DNA of 64,000 nt from positions 11,517,905-11,581,904 of the forward strand of contig NC_091139.1 of the NCBI RefSeq assembly GCF_041381155.1. The letters are read 5' to 3'. Below, in pieces: positions 47,101 to 59,819 of the stretch. Each line of letters starts with the position of its first letter. Position 1 is the stretch's first letter. The stretch is from Argopecten irradians. Taxonomy: Eukaryota > Mollusca > Bivalvia > Pectinida > Pectinidae. Below the pieces are notes generated by a model. That model did not search any database, was not told the origin of the DNA, and saw only the letters and a program-made list of their open reading frames with translations. The position numbers were made by a program, and so were the translations under genes.

Positions 47101-50100
47101 CTGGATGGTCACAAGTAAGACAGTACCAATTCAGCGGTTCCTCGTGAACTTCACAGCGTAAGACGGTCTGTCCCTTCTGGATTCTGTGATTCCTAAACCG
47201 TGTGTGGCGTGAGTGGAGAGCATGTATACATATGGAGCAACAGTTTATGAGACAGTCTTCACATGAATATCGTGCTACTTTTCTATTATCACAATATCCA
47301 CAAATAGCAAGTGTATCAGACTCTTTACAGCGCCGTGTTCTTAGCGCAGCCGATTGCCTCGCTTCCTGTGATTGTTCAGGGTTAGATGTTTTGAGTGAAG
47401 ATATTTTCTTTCCTTTTAGTTTATCACAGTATGATGAAGTAGGTGTCTCTGATGTTCGACGTAAAGGCGAATCCACTTTGGTAGGACTTTTGACTTTCAA
47501 ACAAAGGTCTTTTGAAGAAGCATCTTCGGTTGTTGTTTTTGGCTTAAGAGAATAATGCTGAGATAATTTTTGTACCCGTCTTTTACGACATTCAGATGAA
47601 AAATGTGTCTTCACTTTCTGGTTTAAGGTTCTCCCGGAGCTATTACTCCGGTACATCGGCATGTGTTTAATTATTTCTTCATCAGATGGTCCCATGTTGT
47701 CATCTTCATACGAGTCACTTTCTAGTGCACAACTTTGAAATGCATTTGTCAGATTCAGAGATTTGTCTGCTTCTTCCAATAAATGTCTTATATTCACGAT
47801 TGAATGAGTTTTATGTGGAAATTCATCCCCTTTGAAATGTCTTCGTCTGTTGTACCGCTCTCCTCCGTACTGTTGTTTACGTCCGTTGTTGTACCACCCT
47901 CCTCCGTACTGTTGTTTATGTCCGTTGTTGTACCGCTCTCCTCCGTACTGTTGTTTACGTCCCGTTGTTGTTACGGCTCTCCTCCGTACTGTTGATTACA
48001 TCCGTTGTTACACCACCCTCCTCCGTACTGTTGTTTACGTCCGTTGTTGTACCGCCCTCCTCCGTACTGTTGTTTACGTCCGTTGTTGCACCGCCCTCCT
48101 CCGTACTGTTGTTTACGTCCGTTGTTGTACCGCCCTTCTCCGTACTGTTGTTTACGACCGTTGTCGTACCAACCTCCCCTTTATTGTTGTTTACGACCGT
48201 TGTTGCACTGCTCTCCTCCGTACTGTTGTTTACGACCGTTGTCGTACCAACCTCCCATTTATTGTTGTTAACGACCGTTGTTACACCGCCCTCCTCCGTA
48301 CTGTTGTTTACGACCGTTGTCGTACCAACCTCCCCTTTATTGTTGTTAACGACCCATGTTACACCGCCCTCCTCCGTACTGCTGTTTACGTCCGTTGTCG
48401 TACCACCCTCCCCTGTACAGTTGTTTACGACTGTTGTTGCACTGCTCTCCTCTATGTGGTTGTTTATGACCGTTGTTACACCGCCCTCCTCCGTACTGTT
48501 GTTTACGTCCGTTGTCGTACCGCCCTCCTCCGTACTGTTGTTTGTGTCCGCTGTCGTACTGTCCTCCTCTGTACTTTTGTTTACGACCGTTTTCGTACGG
48601 TCCTTATCTGTACTATTGTTTACGTCCGTTGTTGAACCGCTCACCTCCGTACTGTTGTTTACGACCGTAGTCCTACCGTTCTCTTCCGTACTGTTGTTTA
48701 CGACCGTAGTCGTACCGCTCTCTTCCGTACTGTTGTTTACGACCGTTGTCGTACCGCTCTCTTCCGTACTGTTGTTTACGACCGTAGTCGTACCGCTCTC
48801 TTCCGTACTGTTGTTTATGACCGTAGTTGTACCGCTCTCTTCCGTACTGTTGTTTACGACCGTAGTCGTACCGCTCTCCTCCGCACTGTTGTTTACGACC
48901 GTAGTCGTACCGTTCTCTTCCGCACTGTTGTTTACGACCGTAGTCGTACCGCTCTCTTCCGTACTGTTGTTTACGACCGTTGTCGTACCGCTCTCTTCCG
49001 TACTGTTGTTTACGACCGTAGTCGTACCGCTCTCTTCCGTTCTGTTGTTTACGACCGTAGTCGTACCGCTCTCCTCCGTACTGTTGTTTACGACCGTAGT
49101 CGTACCGCTCTCCTCCGCACTGTTGTTTACGACCGTAGTCGTACCGTTCTCTTCCGTACTGTTGTTTACGACCGTAGTCGTACCGCTCTCTTCCGTACTG
49201 TTGTTTACGACCGTTGTCGTACCGCTCTCTTCCGTACTGTTGTTTACGACCGTAGTCGTACGGCTCTCTTCCGTACTGTTGTTTACGACCGTAGTCGTAC
49301 CGCTCTCCTCCGTACTGTTGTTTACGACCGTAATCGTACCGCTCTCTTCCGTACTGTTGTTTATGTCTGTTGTCGTACCGCTCTCTTCCTTACTGTTGTT
49401 TACGACCGTAGTCGTACTGCTCTCCTTCGTACTGTGGTTTACGACCGTAGTCGTACCGCGCTCTTCCGCACTGTTGTTTACGACCGTAGTCGTACCGCTC
49501 TCTTCCGCACTGTTGTTTACGACCGTAATCGTACCGCTCTCTTCCGTACTGTTGTTTACGACCGTAGTCGTACCGCTCTCCTCCGTACTGTTGTTTACGA
49601 CCGTAGTCGTACCGCTCTCTTCCATACTGTTGTTTATGTCCGTTGTCGTACCGCCCTCCTCTGTACTGTTGTTTACATCCGTTGTTGAACCGCTCACCTC
49701 CGTACTGTTGTTTACGACCGTAGTCCTACCGCTATCTTCCGTACTGTTGTTTACGACCGTAGTCCTACCGCTCTCTTCCGTACTGTTGTTTACAACCGTA
49801 GTCGTACCGCTCTCTTCAGTACTGTTGTTTACGACCGTAGTCGTACCGCTCTCTTCCGTACTGTTGTTTATGTCCGTTGTCCTACCGCTCTCTTCCGTAC
49901 TGTTGTTTACGACCGTAGTCGTACTGCTCTCTTCCGTACTGTTGTTTACGACCGTAGTCGTACCGCTCTCTTCCGTACTGTTGTTGATGTCCGTTGTCGT
50001 ACCGCCCTCCTCTGTACAGTTGTTTATGTCCGTTGTCGTATCACTCTCCTCTGTACTGTTGTTTACATCCGTTGTTGTACCGCCCTCCTCCGTCCTATTG

Positions 50101-50368
50101 TTTACGTCCTCTGTCGTTCCGCCCTCTCTTCCGTACTGTTGTTGATGTCCGTTGTCGTACCGCCCTCCTCTGTACAGTTGTTTATGTCCGTTGTCGTATC
50201 ACTCTCCTCTGTACTGTTGTTTACATCCGTTGTTGTACCGCCCTCCTCCGTCCTGCTGTTTACGACCGTTGTCGTACCGCCCTCCTCCGTACTACTGTTT
50301 ATGAATGTTTTCTTTTTTTCCTTCTCGCCTTCATCACATTCATCTTCAGCTTTGTCTGTGCTTTCCAT
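44123..50368 (-). pseudogene. TRIM-like copy 2, 3'-truncated
   Basis: The first exon (47021-50368) repeats copy 1. It starts MESTDKAEDECDEGEKE, carries the repeat array, and has the same B-box 1 and B-box 2, with Ser at the same zinc position. Coiled-coil exons 2 (46324-46417), 3 (45393-45496) and 4 (about 44731-44866) carry extra bases that break the frame, and the exon 4 donor is altered. The 23-nt exon (44123-44145) is intact. The exons that follow in copy 1 are absent: the sequence runs into unit 1's tail. Within exon 1 there are slips near 47829, 47960 and 50120. Either a decaying duplicate or a badly resolved assembly. The B-box part itself is unbroken, and a short product cannot be ruled out. 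Confidence 0.7.
47850..50308 (-). repeat. 39-bp coding minisatellite, unit 2 (about 63 copies)
   Basis: Same 39-bp unit as in unit 1, but about 290 bp longer overall. There are more NNSTEESGTTTVV units in the middle and fewer frame slips there: 580 codons are open on the minus strand between about 47955 and 49697. The difference in copy number between the two units shows array expansion or contraction since the duplication, or assembly collapse. Confidence 0.9.
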
Positions 50369-53300
50369 TTTCAATCGTCTATATGAATAAAACACATTTA
50401 GGTAACATATTAGCAAAAACATAATCCAAACTTCAACTCAGTAAAACAATGGTGAAGTACAGTATACCAAGAAGGTTCAAACAGAGTACATCCAGCTAGT
50501 TAGTCACAAATAAACAGATGTCGTCAATCTCGTCGTAACTACGTAATTACCTTCACTTAAATCGCTGATGATACTTATTTTTTATTACTTAAAGATATTT
50601 TTAATCCACGAATTTTATCTCGACGAACTCGATTTGAACGAGAACTCGTAAAATTAAGTAGCCGCGAATGGAAGTTTACAGTAACCGATTGAATGTTTAC
50701 CATGAAACTTTTCTTTAGTCTTTGACTCTCATTGTTTTTGTTTTTTCGTCAGTAACTAAAATTGGTCACAAAATGTGTTATGGTGGGTATAGAAACTATT
50801 GATATTGAAAAAGATGATGCAGGTGAACACCTTATGTAGATAAGAAATGGTGCTACTATCTAGAAATGGAAAGTAAATAATTTGGCAATAGCTATCATCA
50901 CATTATCTACACAGCTTAGTGGTAGGATGGCAATTTCAAAACCCAAAAATATATGAAGAAGTTTTGGCTTCCTATTTTTAACAATGTTTATGTTATAATC
51001 TTGAGAATTACCAATTGTGTAACCATTTGAAAAATATAGTTATTTGGGCTTTGTATAAAGATATAAAAAGTTGTCTTTTTGTATTTTTGAACGCGAAAGA
51101 TGATAGTTCTATAAAACTATCCGTCCGTATAGTTCATACAACCTGACACACCGTGGTATTAATCCCACCTCAATCCCATTTCGACCAGTTCCTTAAAGAT
51201 GCTCCACCGCTGACAAATGGTATTTTTTCACTATCAAAAACAGGAGCAGACGATTTAGTATTTTTCTTCAGTTACAAAAGTTACTTACTTTACACTATTA
51301 CCACCATTGAAAAGTTTGAGCTTCTAATTTTACTTAAAGTTAAATATATGAAAAATAATTAATTGCATCCCGAAAAAAATCCGTGGCACTATATCTTATA
51401 TGGAATGAAGTAATGATTACGCATGCACCAAATGCGAAAATAAATTATTTTATGTTATTTTTTGTGGTGATTATGCATATATATACACGATTAAACATCA
51501 ATTATTGTTCAAATGATGAATATCATTTATGCTCTGTCGGCGATGGAGCATCTTTAAATTAAGATACCCCAATATATATAATGAGAAACTCTCCCTGTTC
51601 ATCTTTGCAACTTACACACAGAAATTCTTCATGTCTACTAAGGTTAGAAATTGACATACGGGTCCTTAAATTGGGATATCAGAGCGTAAGTACATATAAA
51701 CAATAAAGTTTCACACATCCGAATTCATCTCAAAATTCGATATAGTAGATCTATTTAATCCTTCAGGATATCCATTTTCCGAAACATCATAAAAGCGTAA
51801 TCATTCATGAACATGACTCCATACACTACGGTAAACAAAGTAATTTTCGTGTGCTAATATTTCACGTATATCGCGACGATTGGACATCGCGAAATTTTAT
51901 CTTCGCGAACATGTTTTGATCAAGAATGCGGTAAAATGACCGTGAAAAAGTCGTTAGCCCAAAATAAGATGGTATACAGTAAATCAAAATGCTTGCCACG
52001 GAAAGTATATTTCGGTTTTGTGAGTTGAGTTACAACGGTTGTTGTTTTATCGACATCTTCCATTTTCACTTGTTATAAGGAGATGTGAAACATTGGTTAA
52101 AAATTTTCCGCCGCCGAGAGAGAATAAACAATATTTTTCCGCATTTGTACAATAATTGATGTTTAATCCTGTAATCTAATTAACACAAAAATACATATAA
52201 ATAAGTTGTTTTGGTTTTTGTTGTCTGCAAAATTAGTACCTCATTCCATATAGGCCATAGTGTCTTGATTGTTTTCGGGATGCAATTAATTATTTTAGAT
52301 AATTTTTATATTGAAGTAAAATAAGAAACTCAAGCTTTTCAATGATGGTAATAGTGTAAAGTAAAATTAACTTTTGTTACTGAAGAAATATACTAATTCG
52401 TCTGCTCCTGTTTTTATTAGATTCGTCGGCGTTGAAGTATATTTAACCGCCCGTCTGTGTTAGTAAAATGTGTTCAACTCTAAAAGTTTTGCATTTGTAC
52501 ATAGCATACACACCCATTTCTTGTGTATTGAAGGGTCCATTACTTTGGCTGAGACAGAGAGTGGTACTAGTAGTTTGATGAAATACTGTGAAGTTTTTAA
52601 TCCGTCAGAGGTGGATACGGCGAATATCTATACCTGGTATCAGCTTTAATTTCTCTGATGGATGAGAAATACCGCTTTATCGCTCTCAGACGGTTCTAAC
52701 TTATTACCTCGTGTAGAAGTAACGAATGGAAGGTGACAACACATGGGGGTTGGGGGGGGGGGGGGGGAGGGACAAAGCCCGAACTTTTTCGTCGTTCTGC
52801 CGTCATTTTTAACGGCAGATATAATTCTGACTAACAGGGGTTCTGACCTTGGAATCGAGGGACGCTGACTGTCCCAGGTGTACATTGTGTATAGGGTGTG
52901 TATGTATACACAAGGCATTGTGGAATCGGTTTCCCTTATAAGGAGTTGTTTACTGAATGGAGCTGTGTCTCTCGGGCTGCTTGGTGATTGACAGGTTGCG
53001 TAAGACGCGCGACGAGAAGGTCGGAAGAATCGGAGGAGCCGGCACTGACCAATCAGAATGGAGTGATTGATGGGCAAAATGCATGACGGTAGGAAGGATG
53101 GATGTTGGCCAATCAAAGTAAAGTATGCACGTGAAGTTTTGAACCTCGAATTATACGATTTTTTACTTGATTCATTTGGATATATTTTGTGTTTTTAACA
53201 GTGTAATTTATTGCATTGGCAGTGTAGTTCGATTGTCCTTACCATAATGTGGACATTTACTTGTAGATTTATGTGACTCGACAGTTTATGTGTACGTGTT

Positions 53301-54372
53301 TTTGAGTCTTTTAATTTTGTGTAATGTTCAATAAAATGTATGGAGTGTAAGTAACTCAATTTGAGCTTTGGAGGCTTTTTTTAGTTACCCCTGTCGTAGA
53401 GGGCTTCCGTCTCAGAGTTATATATAGAACAATGTCTCGCGGTATTTACAAAATGATAACGTTTCAGATAGGCCTAATCATATAGGTATGTCACTAGTTT
53501 AGGTTTTCACTCATTGGATAATAAATGTTGCTAATTGTTCCATGCAATACGTGTGCCGAGTTGTTACCAAATCGATTTTCATAACGACCATAAGGACGGA
53601 TAATTGAAAATTAAGTCCTGGTCTATTAGGACAGTATACGCCAGCATAAATATTACTTAGGAAGAACTCGTGCATAGAAAAGTATTACATGGAAGTTAAA
53701 ATGTTGTCTTAAGATGATTTTATGTAATGCTTTCCTATAGGAAATTCTAGGCTGAACATTTTTCTCGAGTAATGAACTTTGAATGCCTATAAACATCAAC
53801 ATGTTCACACATGATATGTTGTTTACTTACATGTACATCACGGTCTGTCAGCTCGTGACCCATTATCGTTCTAAGCAGATATATCCTACTAAGCGTTTGT
53901 GCTGATGACGAGTGTACACAAAACTGAGATTAAACAATGGTTTACATATAACATGTGATTTCATATAAATATTCACGTTTCGTAAAACTACCTACCTCTT
54001 ATTCGTCCTACATTGTATTCAATTTATTTTGTGATACCCGGAACTCCCGTGGGTTTACTTTCGATTTGACAATATGAAAATAAAATTTATCAAGGGAGAC
54101 GATTCTGTCATTCTTACGCTGACGCTCCTGAAATCTTATGATTGAACTCGGCTAACATCGGCTGGTTACGGAAACTACCGACGGTTTCCGGAAGTTCCGA
54201 AGATTTCCGGAAATTTCTCCGAGATGTTATAATTGCTTGTGATCGGTGACGAACGCTGCCGATGAAGACAATATTGACTTTCGACACCTTCCGGAAATTT
54301 ACGGAAATTGTCGAAGGCTTCCGCCGTTGAATGATAGGTCGGAATAGCACATTTTCCACTCAACGTGTATCC
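50369..54372. other. upstream region of TRIM-like copy 2, up to the second tRNA gene
   Basis: Repeats 38201-42217 with few changes to about 53400: the TTAA MITE, the older MITE relative (52130-52445), a G-run at about 52753-52767, the TTCCGG cluster near 54170-54340 and the candidate 11-codon exon at 53831-53863. The stretch 53430-53720 differs strongly from unit 1. Proline-rich frames across the G-run are not supported as genes. Confidence 0.5.
51193..51557. mobile_element. TTAA-flanked MITE (AGATGCTCCACC type), unit 2
   Basis: Duplicate of 38998-39362, nearly identical, with TTAA at both ends. Its presence is explained by the segmental duplication rather than by a second insertion. Confidence 0.85.
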
Positions 54373-54464
54373 GCCTCGGTAGCGCAGTAGGTAGCGCGTC
54401 AGTCTCATAATCACACTTAAACAGAGCGATCTGAAGGTCGTGAGTTCGATCCTCACCCGGGGCA
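54373..54464 (+). tRNA. tRNA-Met-CAT: tRNA-Met (CAT) with a 19-nt intron, unit 2
   Basis: Identical over all 92 bases to the gene at 42218-42309, intron included (54410-54428). It is followed by a T5 stop at 54471-54475. The flanks just outside differ (CAACGTGTATCC against CTACATGTATCC), so it is a separate genomic copy or a separate allele. Expected to be functional. Confidence 0.95.
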
Positions 54465-55818
54465 GGTTTATTTTTCTACTTTTCCCAAGAAAGAAATTAA
54501 AATATACATTATTTCAGATAGAAACAATATGATGAAGAAAATAATTTTCCTACTAAAACATAGACGCATGACCTACTATACTGTATTTATACAACTCAAA
54601 ATACTGTTCATTGCAATCGAAGCTACAAAAAGCGTTGAGTCGAGGTCCAATCCATTCTCGAGTTCTTAAAAACTGAATCCTTGGTAATATTTGTAGATTT
54701 ATATAATCAATCACTTTCAAAATGGTTGAAATCATCTGTGTGGGCTGGATAATCAGTTTTATTTGTGTAAATTACTCCCATGCATTGTTGGTAATGGTAG
54801 ATCTGTCGATCTGTCCTAAAGGGTTCTTGAAACTAAGTTCGTCATCAGAGACAAAAAGATGTAGAATTTAACGATTTTATTTTTCTAGGCGGAAATTGAA
54901 ATTTAATTGTTTTATGTCTCTCGTGCATAATAATAAATGTGACAAACACACAAAATATACAGTGCTTTGAATACTACTCTGTATTTTTTACAAATTTTGC
55001 TGCCAATTATGTGATGCTAATAATAGAGGAGAGTTTAATGAGTGTAAAAACCCAAAAACAGTTTTAGCCCGAGTCTCAAACCAACATTAATCTGGGGAAC
55101 AAACATCTGAATGGTTAGTAATGAAAACTTTTCGATAACAGGTGCTTCTGTAATTTAAATATCGTTAAATGATAAAAATGGTCAATTAAAATTTCTTTTT
55201 GACAGCTAATATATAATATATATAAATCTACTTAGAAGAGTTTCTAAAAAATCAGCATTAAAACCATAGAGCGGGATAAAACACAAATTCAGCATTGAAA
55301 CATTTCTTGGGGAAGTAAAATCAGCATTGAGTTGAAAAAATAGAGGGTAAAAACCCCTTTGACCTAAAATCCCATCTGGAGTTCTGGAAATTAAGATAAG
55401 TTCGTGGATCGATTAAAGAACTTATATTCACCATGCAAGCACGCCCTATTACAAAGACTTCCTATCAAAATGACATTATTATTAAAGTGTGCTTTAAAAG
55501 GACTATATCTTCCCTATTATACCATGAATGTCATTTTACAATGAAGCAGAAGTGCCCTGTAGACAGAGAATGTATTCACAGAAAGTCCAAGGCCAAACAA
55601 GCAGGGCTATAATGTATAGGTCACAAAAGGTCATAAAAGGTCAATAGGATATCATCTGAAGGTTGGTTTGTTTATTTGGTATATCAAAGATATCTAAGTT
55701 AAGTTAGGATAACTTATTAAAACTATCGGGAAATGTTTTGAAATAGAAATATGATTTCAAGAAACTGCTTTTCGTTTTCTGTAACGTATCACACATCTTC
55801 GATATCCCAGGGTCACTA
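54465..55818. other. spacer below the second tRNA
   Basis: Aligns with 42310-43570 with frequent small indels. No gene is seen. It lies between the tRNA and the last exon of a minus-strand gene and probably includes that gene's 3' UTR. Confidence 0.5.
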
Positions 55819-56115
55819 TCATTGGCATAGCAAAACTGCAGGCTCTATATGCGGTTTGTTCATTTGAACAGCCTTCAATTTTACTATGAGATCGTCCAGC
55901 GATGGGTTTAACGACAACAAAGTGATGTCGACATTAATAGGGTTGCCATTTCTCACGTTTTTTGGTGGGAGACTCACGATTTTGATTCCCGAACTATGAA
56001 GGCATTCTCCCAAATCCTCACACCAAGGCATATGAGACTTATTATATACTTGTATATTAACAATTATAACCACAAATTCTGGATCGTAATCAACAGAATA
56101 TACATATGTTCGACC
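55819..56115 (-). CDS. last exon of an unrecognised gene (98 residues to a stop)
   Basis: Minus-strand exon with acceptor GATTAG before GGTCGAACATATG, phase 0, 98 codons and TGA. It begins GRTYVYSVDYDPEFVVIIVN. It alternates likely strands and helices: FVVIIVN strand, WCEDLGECLHSSG helix, IKIVSL strand, VDITLLSL strand, SLDDLIVKLKAVQMNK helix, AVLLC strand. That suggests an alpha/beta domain end. The W-C-E-x-L and G-I-K-I-V spacing loosely recalls SEFIR or TIR domains, but this is too weak to name. Upstream exons would lie at higher coordinates; none could be joined with confidence. Its truncated homologue is at 43570-43655. Confidence 0.6.
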   Translation of the reverse strand, partial: GRTYVYSVDYDPEFVVIIVNIQVYNKSHMPWCEDLGECLHSSGIKIVSLPPKNVRNGNPINVDITLLSLNPSLDDLIVKLKAVQMNKPHIEPAVLLCQ

Positions 56116-59100
56116 CTAATCTATTGTTAACATTTTCTAGTTAGAATTCTTATACTAAATTATCTCCCCTTGTTTGAAACATACTATCGAAACAGACATG
56201 TCGCATGATTAAAAAATGTTTTAGCGATGTTTTTAATATTCTAGAGACTGGTGGCCAGTCTTATGCACAATGTACTTGTAAAGCTACAAATATACAGAGT
56301 TTTTTCTTTTTCACTTTTAATGAATTTTAACAATTTTGAAGTGATGCGGTTATATGATGAAAGTACACACATACACCTACACCAGATCGACACTGCTAGC
56401 CCACTGCGCAAAATATCTCCCACTGAAGTGTCTCTTGAGGGGAATGGGTGTTGCGGTTGTCTTAAGATTTATGTTAAAACTGAACCCCTCCTCCTTTCTC
56501 AACACAGGCTCAGAACTTCAGGGTGTGTGATGGGAATACTGACCATGTCTCTGCCTCATCGAAGCACGTACTAACTGAAGATCACACAAAAACACATAAA
56601 AATACCTAAACCCATTTATTATAAGGCTTCTAAATTATATACAAGAGAGTTTAATTGACTTTAAACATATTTTATTGTCATAATAAGTACAAAAGAGTAT
56701 ACAAATGTATATACATATAGAATGGAAATCTCTGTATGGCCGATATCTTTTACTGTTTCATATAAAGGCAGATATCAAAATGGCTGTTCATCGGAGTCAA
56801 TTAAAAACAGAACTCTGAACACTGTAGATCGATTGATTCTAAAACCAGACGATCGGTAACGTGGTCACTTTTGATTGAAATATTTACAGGAACTTGAGCT
56901 CTCCAATTATAGAAACTCAATATATATAGTGTCTGAACCCAACGAAGCATAAGTTATATCACATTTAACTTACACTGGGCATATTTTGATACTATAATAA
57001 GCTGTTGTCGACATAACACATTTATAAAGTTTCCGAAGAAAAAGAATTGTATTGCACAAGGTTATGAAGGCACCGTGCCAAAGCTTGCATGCTTCTTGGT
57101 ACATTATGTAAGTACCACAGTCAAATGCATTAAGTAGTTGTTTTAAGACGGTAATAACATATAACAGAAATGAAATATAACACAAGACTTGGTATTATTC
57201 TCTTTTCGCAAGGGTCACATAAAATTACAAAGAATCTGTTCAAATTCTTGAAGCGCACGTGCTTGGTGCATATGTAAACTTATGTAAGGTATGTGACGGC
57301 TAATGTAGAATCTGTGCCAAAACATCAACAATTTTTAAGTGCATGCGGCAGACCAATTTGTGGGTGATAGTAATCTATGTGTTGTTGTGTAAGTGAATTG
57401 AGTCGGGCATGTAAATATACAGATCTGAAAGTCTTTATGTCTCCGGGGGAGAAACGATGATTGTAATCCAATATTGTAAATGTTATTGAATGCATTTCAA
57501 CTTTTGATGGGTTTATTTTCATGCTTTGTAAGAAAACCTAAAGATGTGTTTATAGTATTGGCTAACTGTAATAGCTGTAGAACACAGAGGTATTTTAGTG
57601 GATCTTTCTAAATAATTTAATTTCAACTGCCATGAGAAATTTAAAAATCAATATTAGCTTCCTACTCATAACTTATGTAAAATATATACATTTTTTGGAG
57701 TGTGTTGTTGTTTATTTATATATTTTTTTCTTTATTTCGTTTTGTTCTTGTCTGTTGTTGTATCTTTGAGGTAAAAAATATGCCGTTTAAGTTAAACAAT
57801 TGGACCGGACACAAGAATCCCGACTTATATATGAACTCATTACCGTTTATATATCAAAATGCAGACTTATGAATTTCTTATATTGTGTTCATATATGATA
57901 AACACGTATTTCCTAACGTATGCATTAGGTAAATAATTAACTTAATATACAAGTAGATATAGAAATTAACATGTGCATATGTAGATAGTGACACTCTTCT
58001 TTATTTCTCCATGAGTTACTAACTTAATTAGGTCTCCGACCGCCTCCAAGGACGAACCCGGCTCCTAATTGGTACTTTTTGTGTACTGCCATGAAAAAAC
58101 TCGAATTTGAATGTTGAATTCCTCTTTTTGAACACGGGCACATACAATTTGTATTATTGTATAGTCCACCTTGACAGTATTTGTTTCTATTTTAAAAAAC
58201 ACAGAAAACTTTATTTACGACAAATACAACCCAGCGTCCTGCCATTCGAATTTACCCCTTCTGCCCATGTTTACGTGCCGTTTACAGCGCACACGGACTA
58301 GTTGAGATGTACTAACGGGCCCCCACTGTCAGGCCTATACGTGTTTACACCGGTTTGTGGTCATGAACTCCGATCGTTACCACGTGGTGTTATTGATGTA
58401 CAGACAGTAATACATACGACACTAAAATCAGCTGAATAGGCAGATATTTACATAATAAAACAGTAGTGATGATAATGGCTAATAAATCATATCTATAAGC
58501 TATTATGACTATTATATGATATTATGTTATGATAATTTCAAGTCTTAGCTTTATTTTTTCAAAAGAAAATGTGTTTTCCGCTGTAATTCCTACACAATAG
58601 TAATTGGTTCATAACAAAAGAAATATCCTAAGTCTTCTTAGATTGGAATCAGAAGCCTATGGTTATACATTAATTGGTCAACAAAGTGTCATTTTCAGTT
58701 CACCTCCCAGACCCAAAGGGACCTAAGAGTTAGTTACAGTAAATATAATTATGAACCCGCCGATATGTCATAGTGTTCGTATGGCTTATTATTTTTGACA
58801 TGAATCGGCAAAGACACATCATATCGAGCCTATATACGCCCTAAAGGAGAAATAATTAACCTTATTTTCTGAAATCCTTATATTACAGTATTTTTTATAT
58901 TATCTATTAATTAATTAAATTGAAATAAAATACAGTTCACACAAAACTATATCTACTGGGAGAAGGTGTTGATAAGTTGAAATAACCTTTGCAGCAATAA
59001 AAATCGATTAGGTCGCTGATCTGACGAGTCTGTATCTCAAAGTTGAATTGCCGATATAATAGCTAACAGAGTAAAACGTGCCAAACAAACTTCTATAATA

Positions 59101-59819
59101 AATTGCGTACATGTTTACAGAATAATTGCTTGACACTTTACTGCTGTCATTATTCAGGTATTAATTAATTAACGCTACTCTACATAACGGTGAACACGTC
59201 TGTCCAATGACCTCGAGTTTACGGGGTCAATGGTCGATAATTCACTACGCCATGTTAGTCATGGATGCCAGAATGTGATGCTTTGCAATACCATTACACC
59301 AGACTCGAACGTTCTTGATTACCAAGACACTTAACAACACATTCAAACTGGCCTCGGCACCAGTCTTGGATATACATGTATATATATCCCTTATCGACAT
59401 TTTAAATGACACTTACAATAGGACAAACTAACTGACCTTAGTGGCAGATCTGGACATTTTAACAGACTCAATGACATATATGACCTTCAATAAACCTTTT
59501 TTGCAATCTGATAAAAATCATCTGTTCATGGCTTGTTCATTCAGTTGAAGTATTTAGTAAACGAAGCCAAGAATAGATGATAATAATCAGATTGTCTTTT
59601 TTGTCCCTATCTTACTTTTAAATATAGGGGTCAGTAGCGCGAATAACTTTTCGGACAGGACTTACTATACAATAAAGTAAGGTACAATGGCAACTAACAA
59701 TGTTGTTATTTGTTATTATTATTCCATATTATCATACAGACTGGTTTTTTTTATTCATCACAACGAATCCGTGTACAACGCGTCATCTTTATATTTACTT
59801 TCTGTAAAAAAACAATAAA
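56116..59819. other. intergenic or intronic AT-rich region
   Basis: No exon chain could be supported. Upstream exons of the minus-strand gene ending at 55819 may lie here. A plus-strand frame of 107 codons at 56251-56574 has no splice context or family features. Several AT-rich tracts are seen and no recognisable mobile element ends. Confidence 0.4.

Larger units (their letters stand above)
43667..55870. repeat. tandem segmental duplication, unit 2 (about 12.2 kb)
   Basis: Direct repeat of unit 1. About 45900-53400 is nearly identical to 34100-41200, but 43667-45600, 53430-53720 and 54480-55800 have dense small indels relative to unit 1. The copy holds the second TRIM-like B-box exon, a larger 39-bp array, the same MITEs, the G-run and a second tRNA-Met gene. 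The right end continues into the full last exon of the neighbouring gene. Confidence 0.9.

Noticed and set aside
47965-50145. 726-codon plus-strand frame (VVVPLSSVLLFTT repeats), and similar ones at 35914-38255
   Set aside because: These are antisense readings of the 39-bp array. They carry no splice context, and the minus strand joins in frame to B-boxes.
52646-53116. 156-codon minus-strand frame with a PPPPP stretch
   Set aside because: It crosses the G-run, differs by frame from the near-identical unit 1 copy and has no domain or splice support.
56251-56574. 107-codon plus-strand frame
   Set aside because: It has no recognisable family, no splice borders and no repeat elsewhere. Such a length is possible by chance here.
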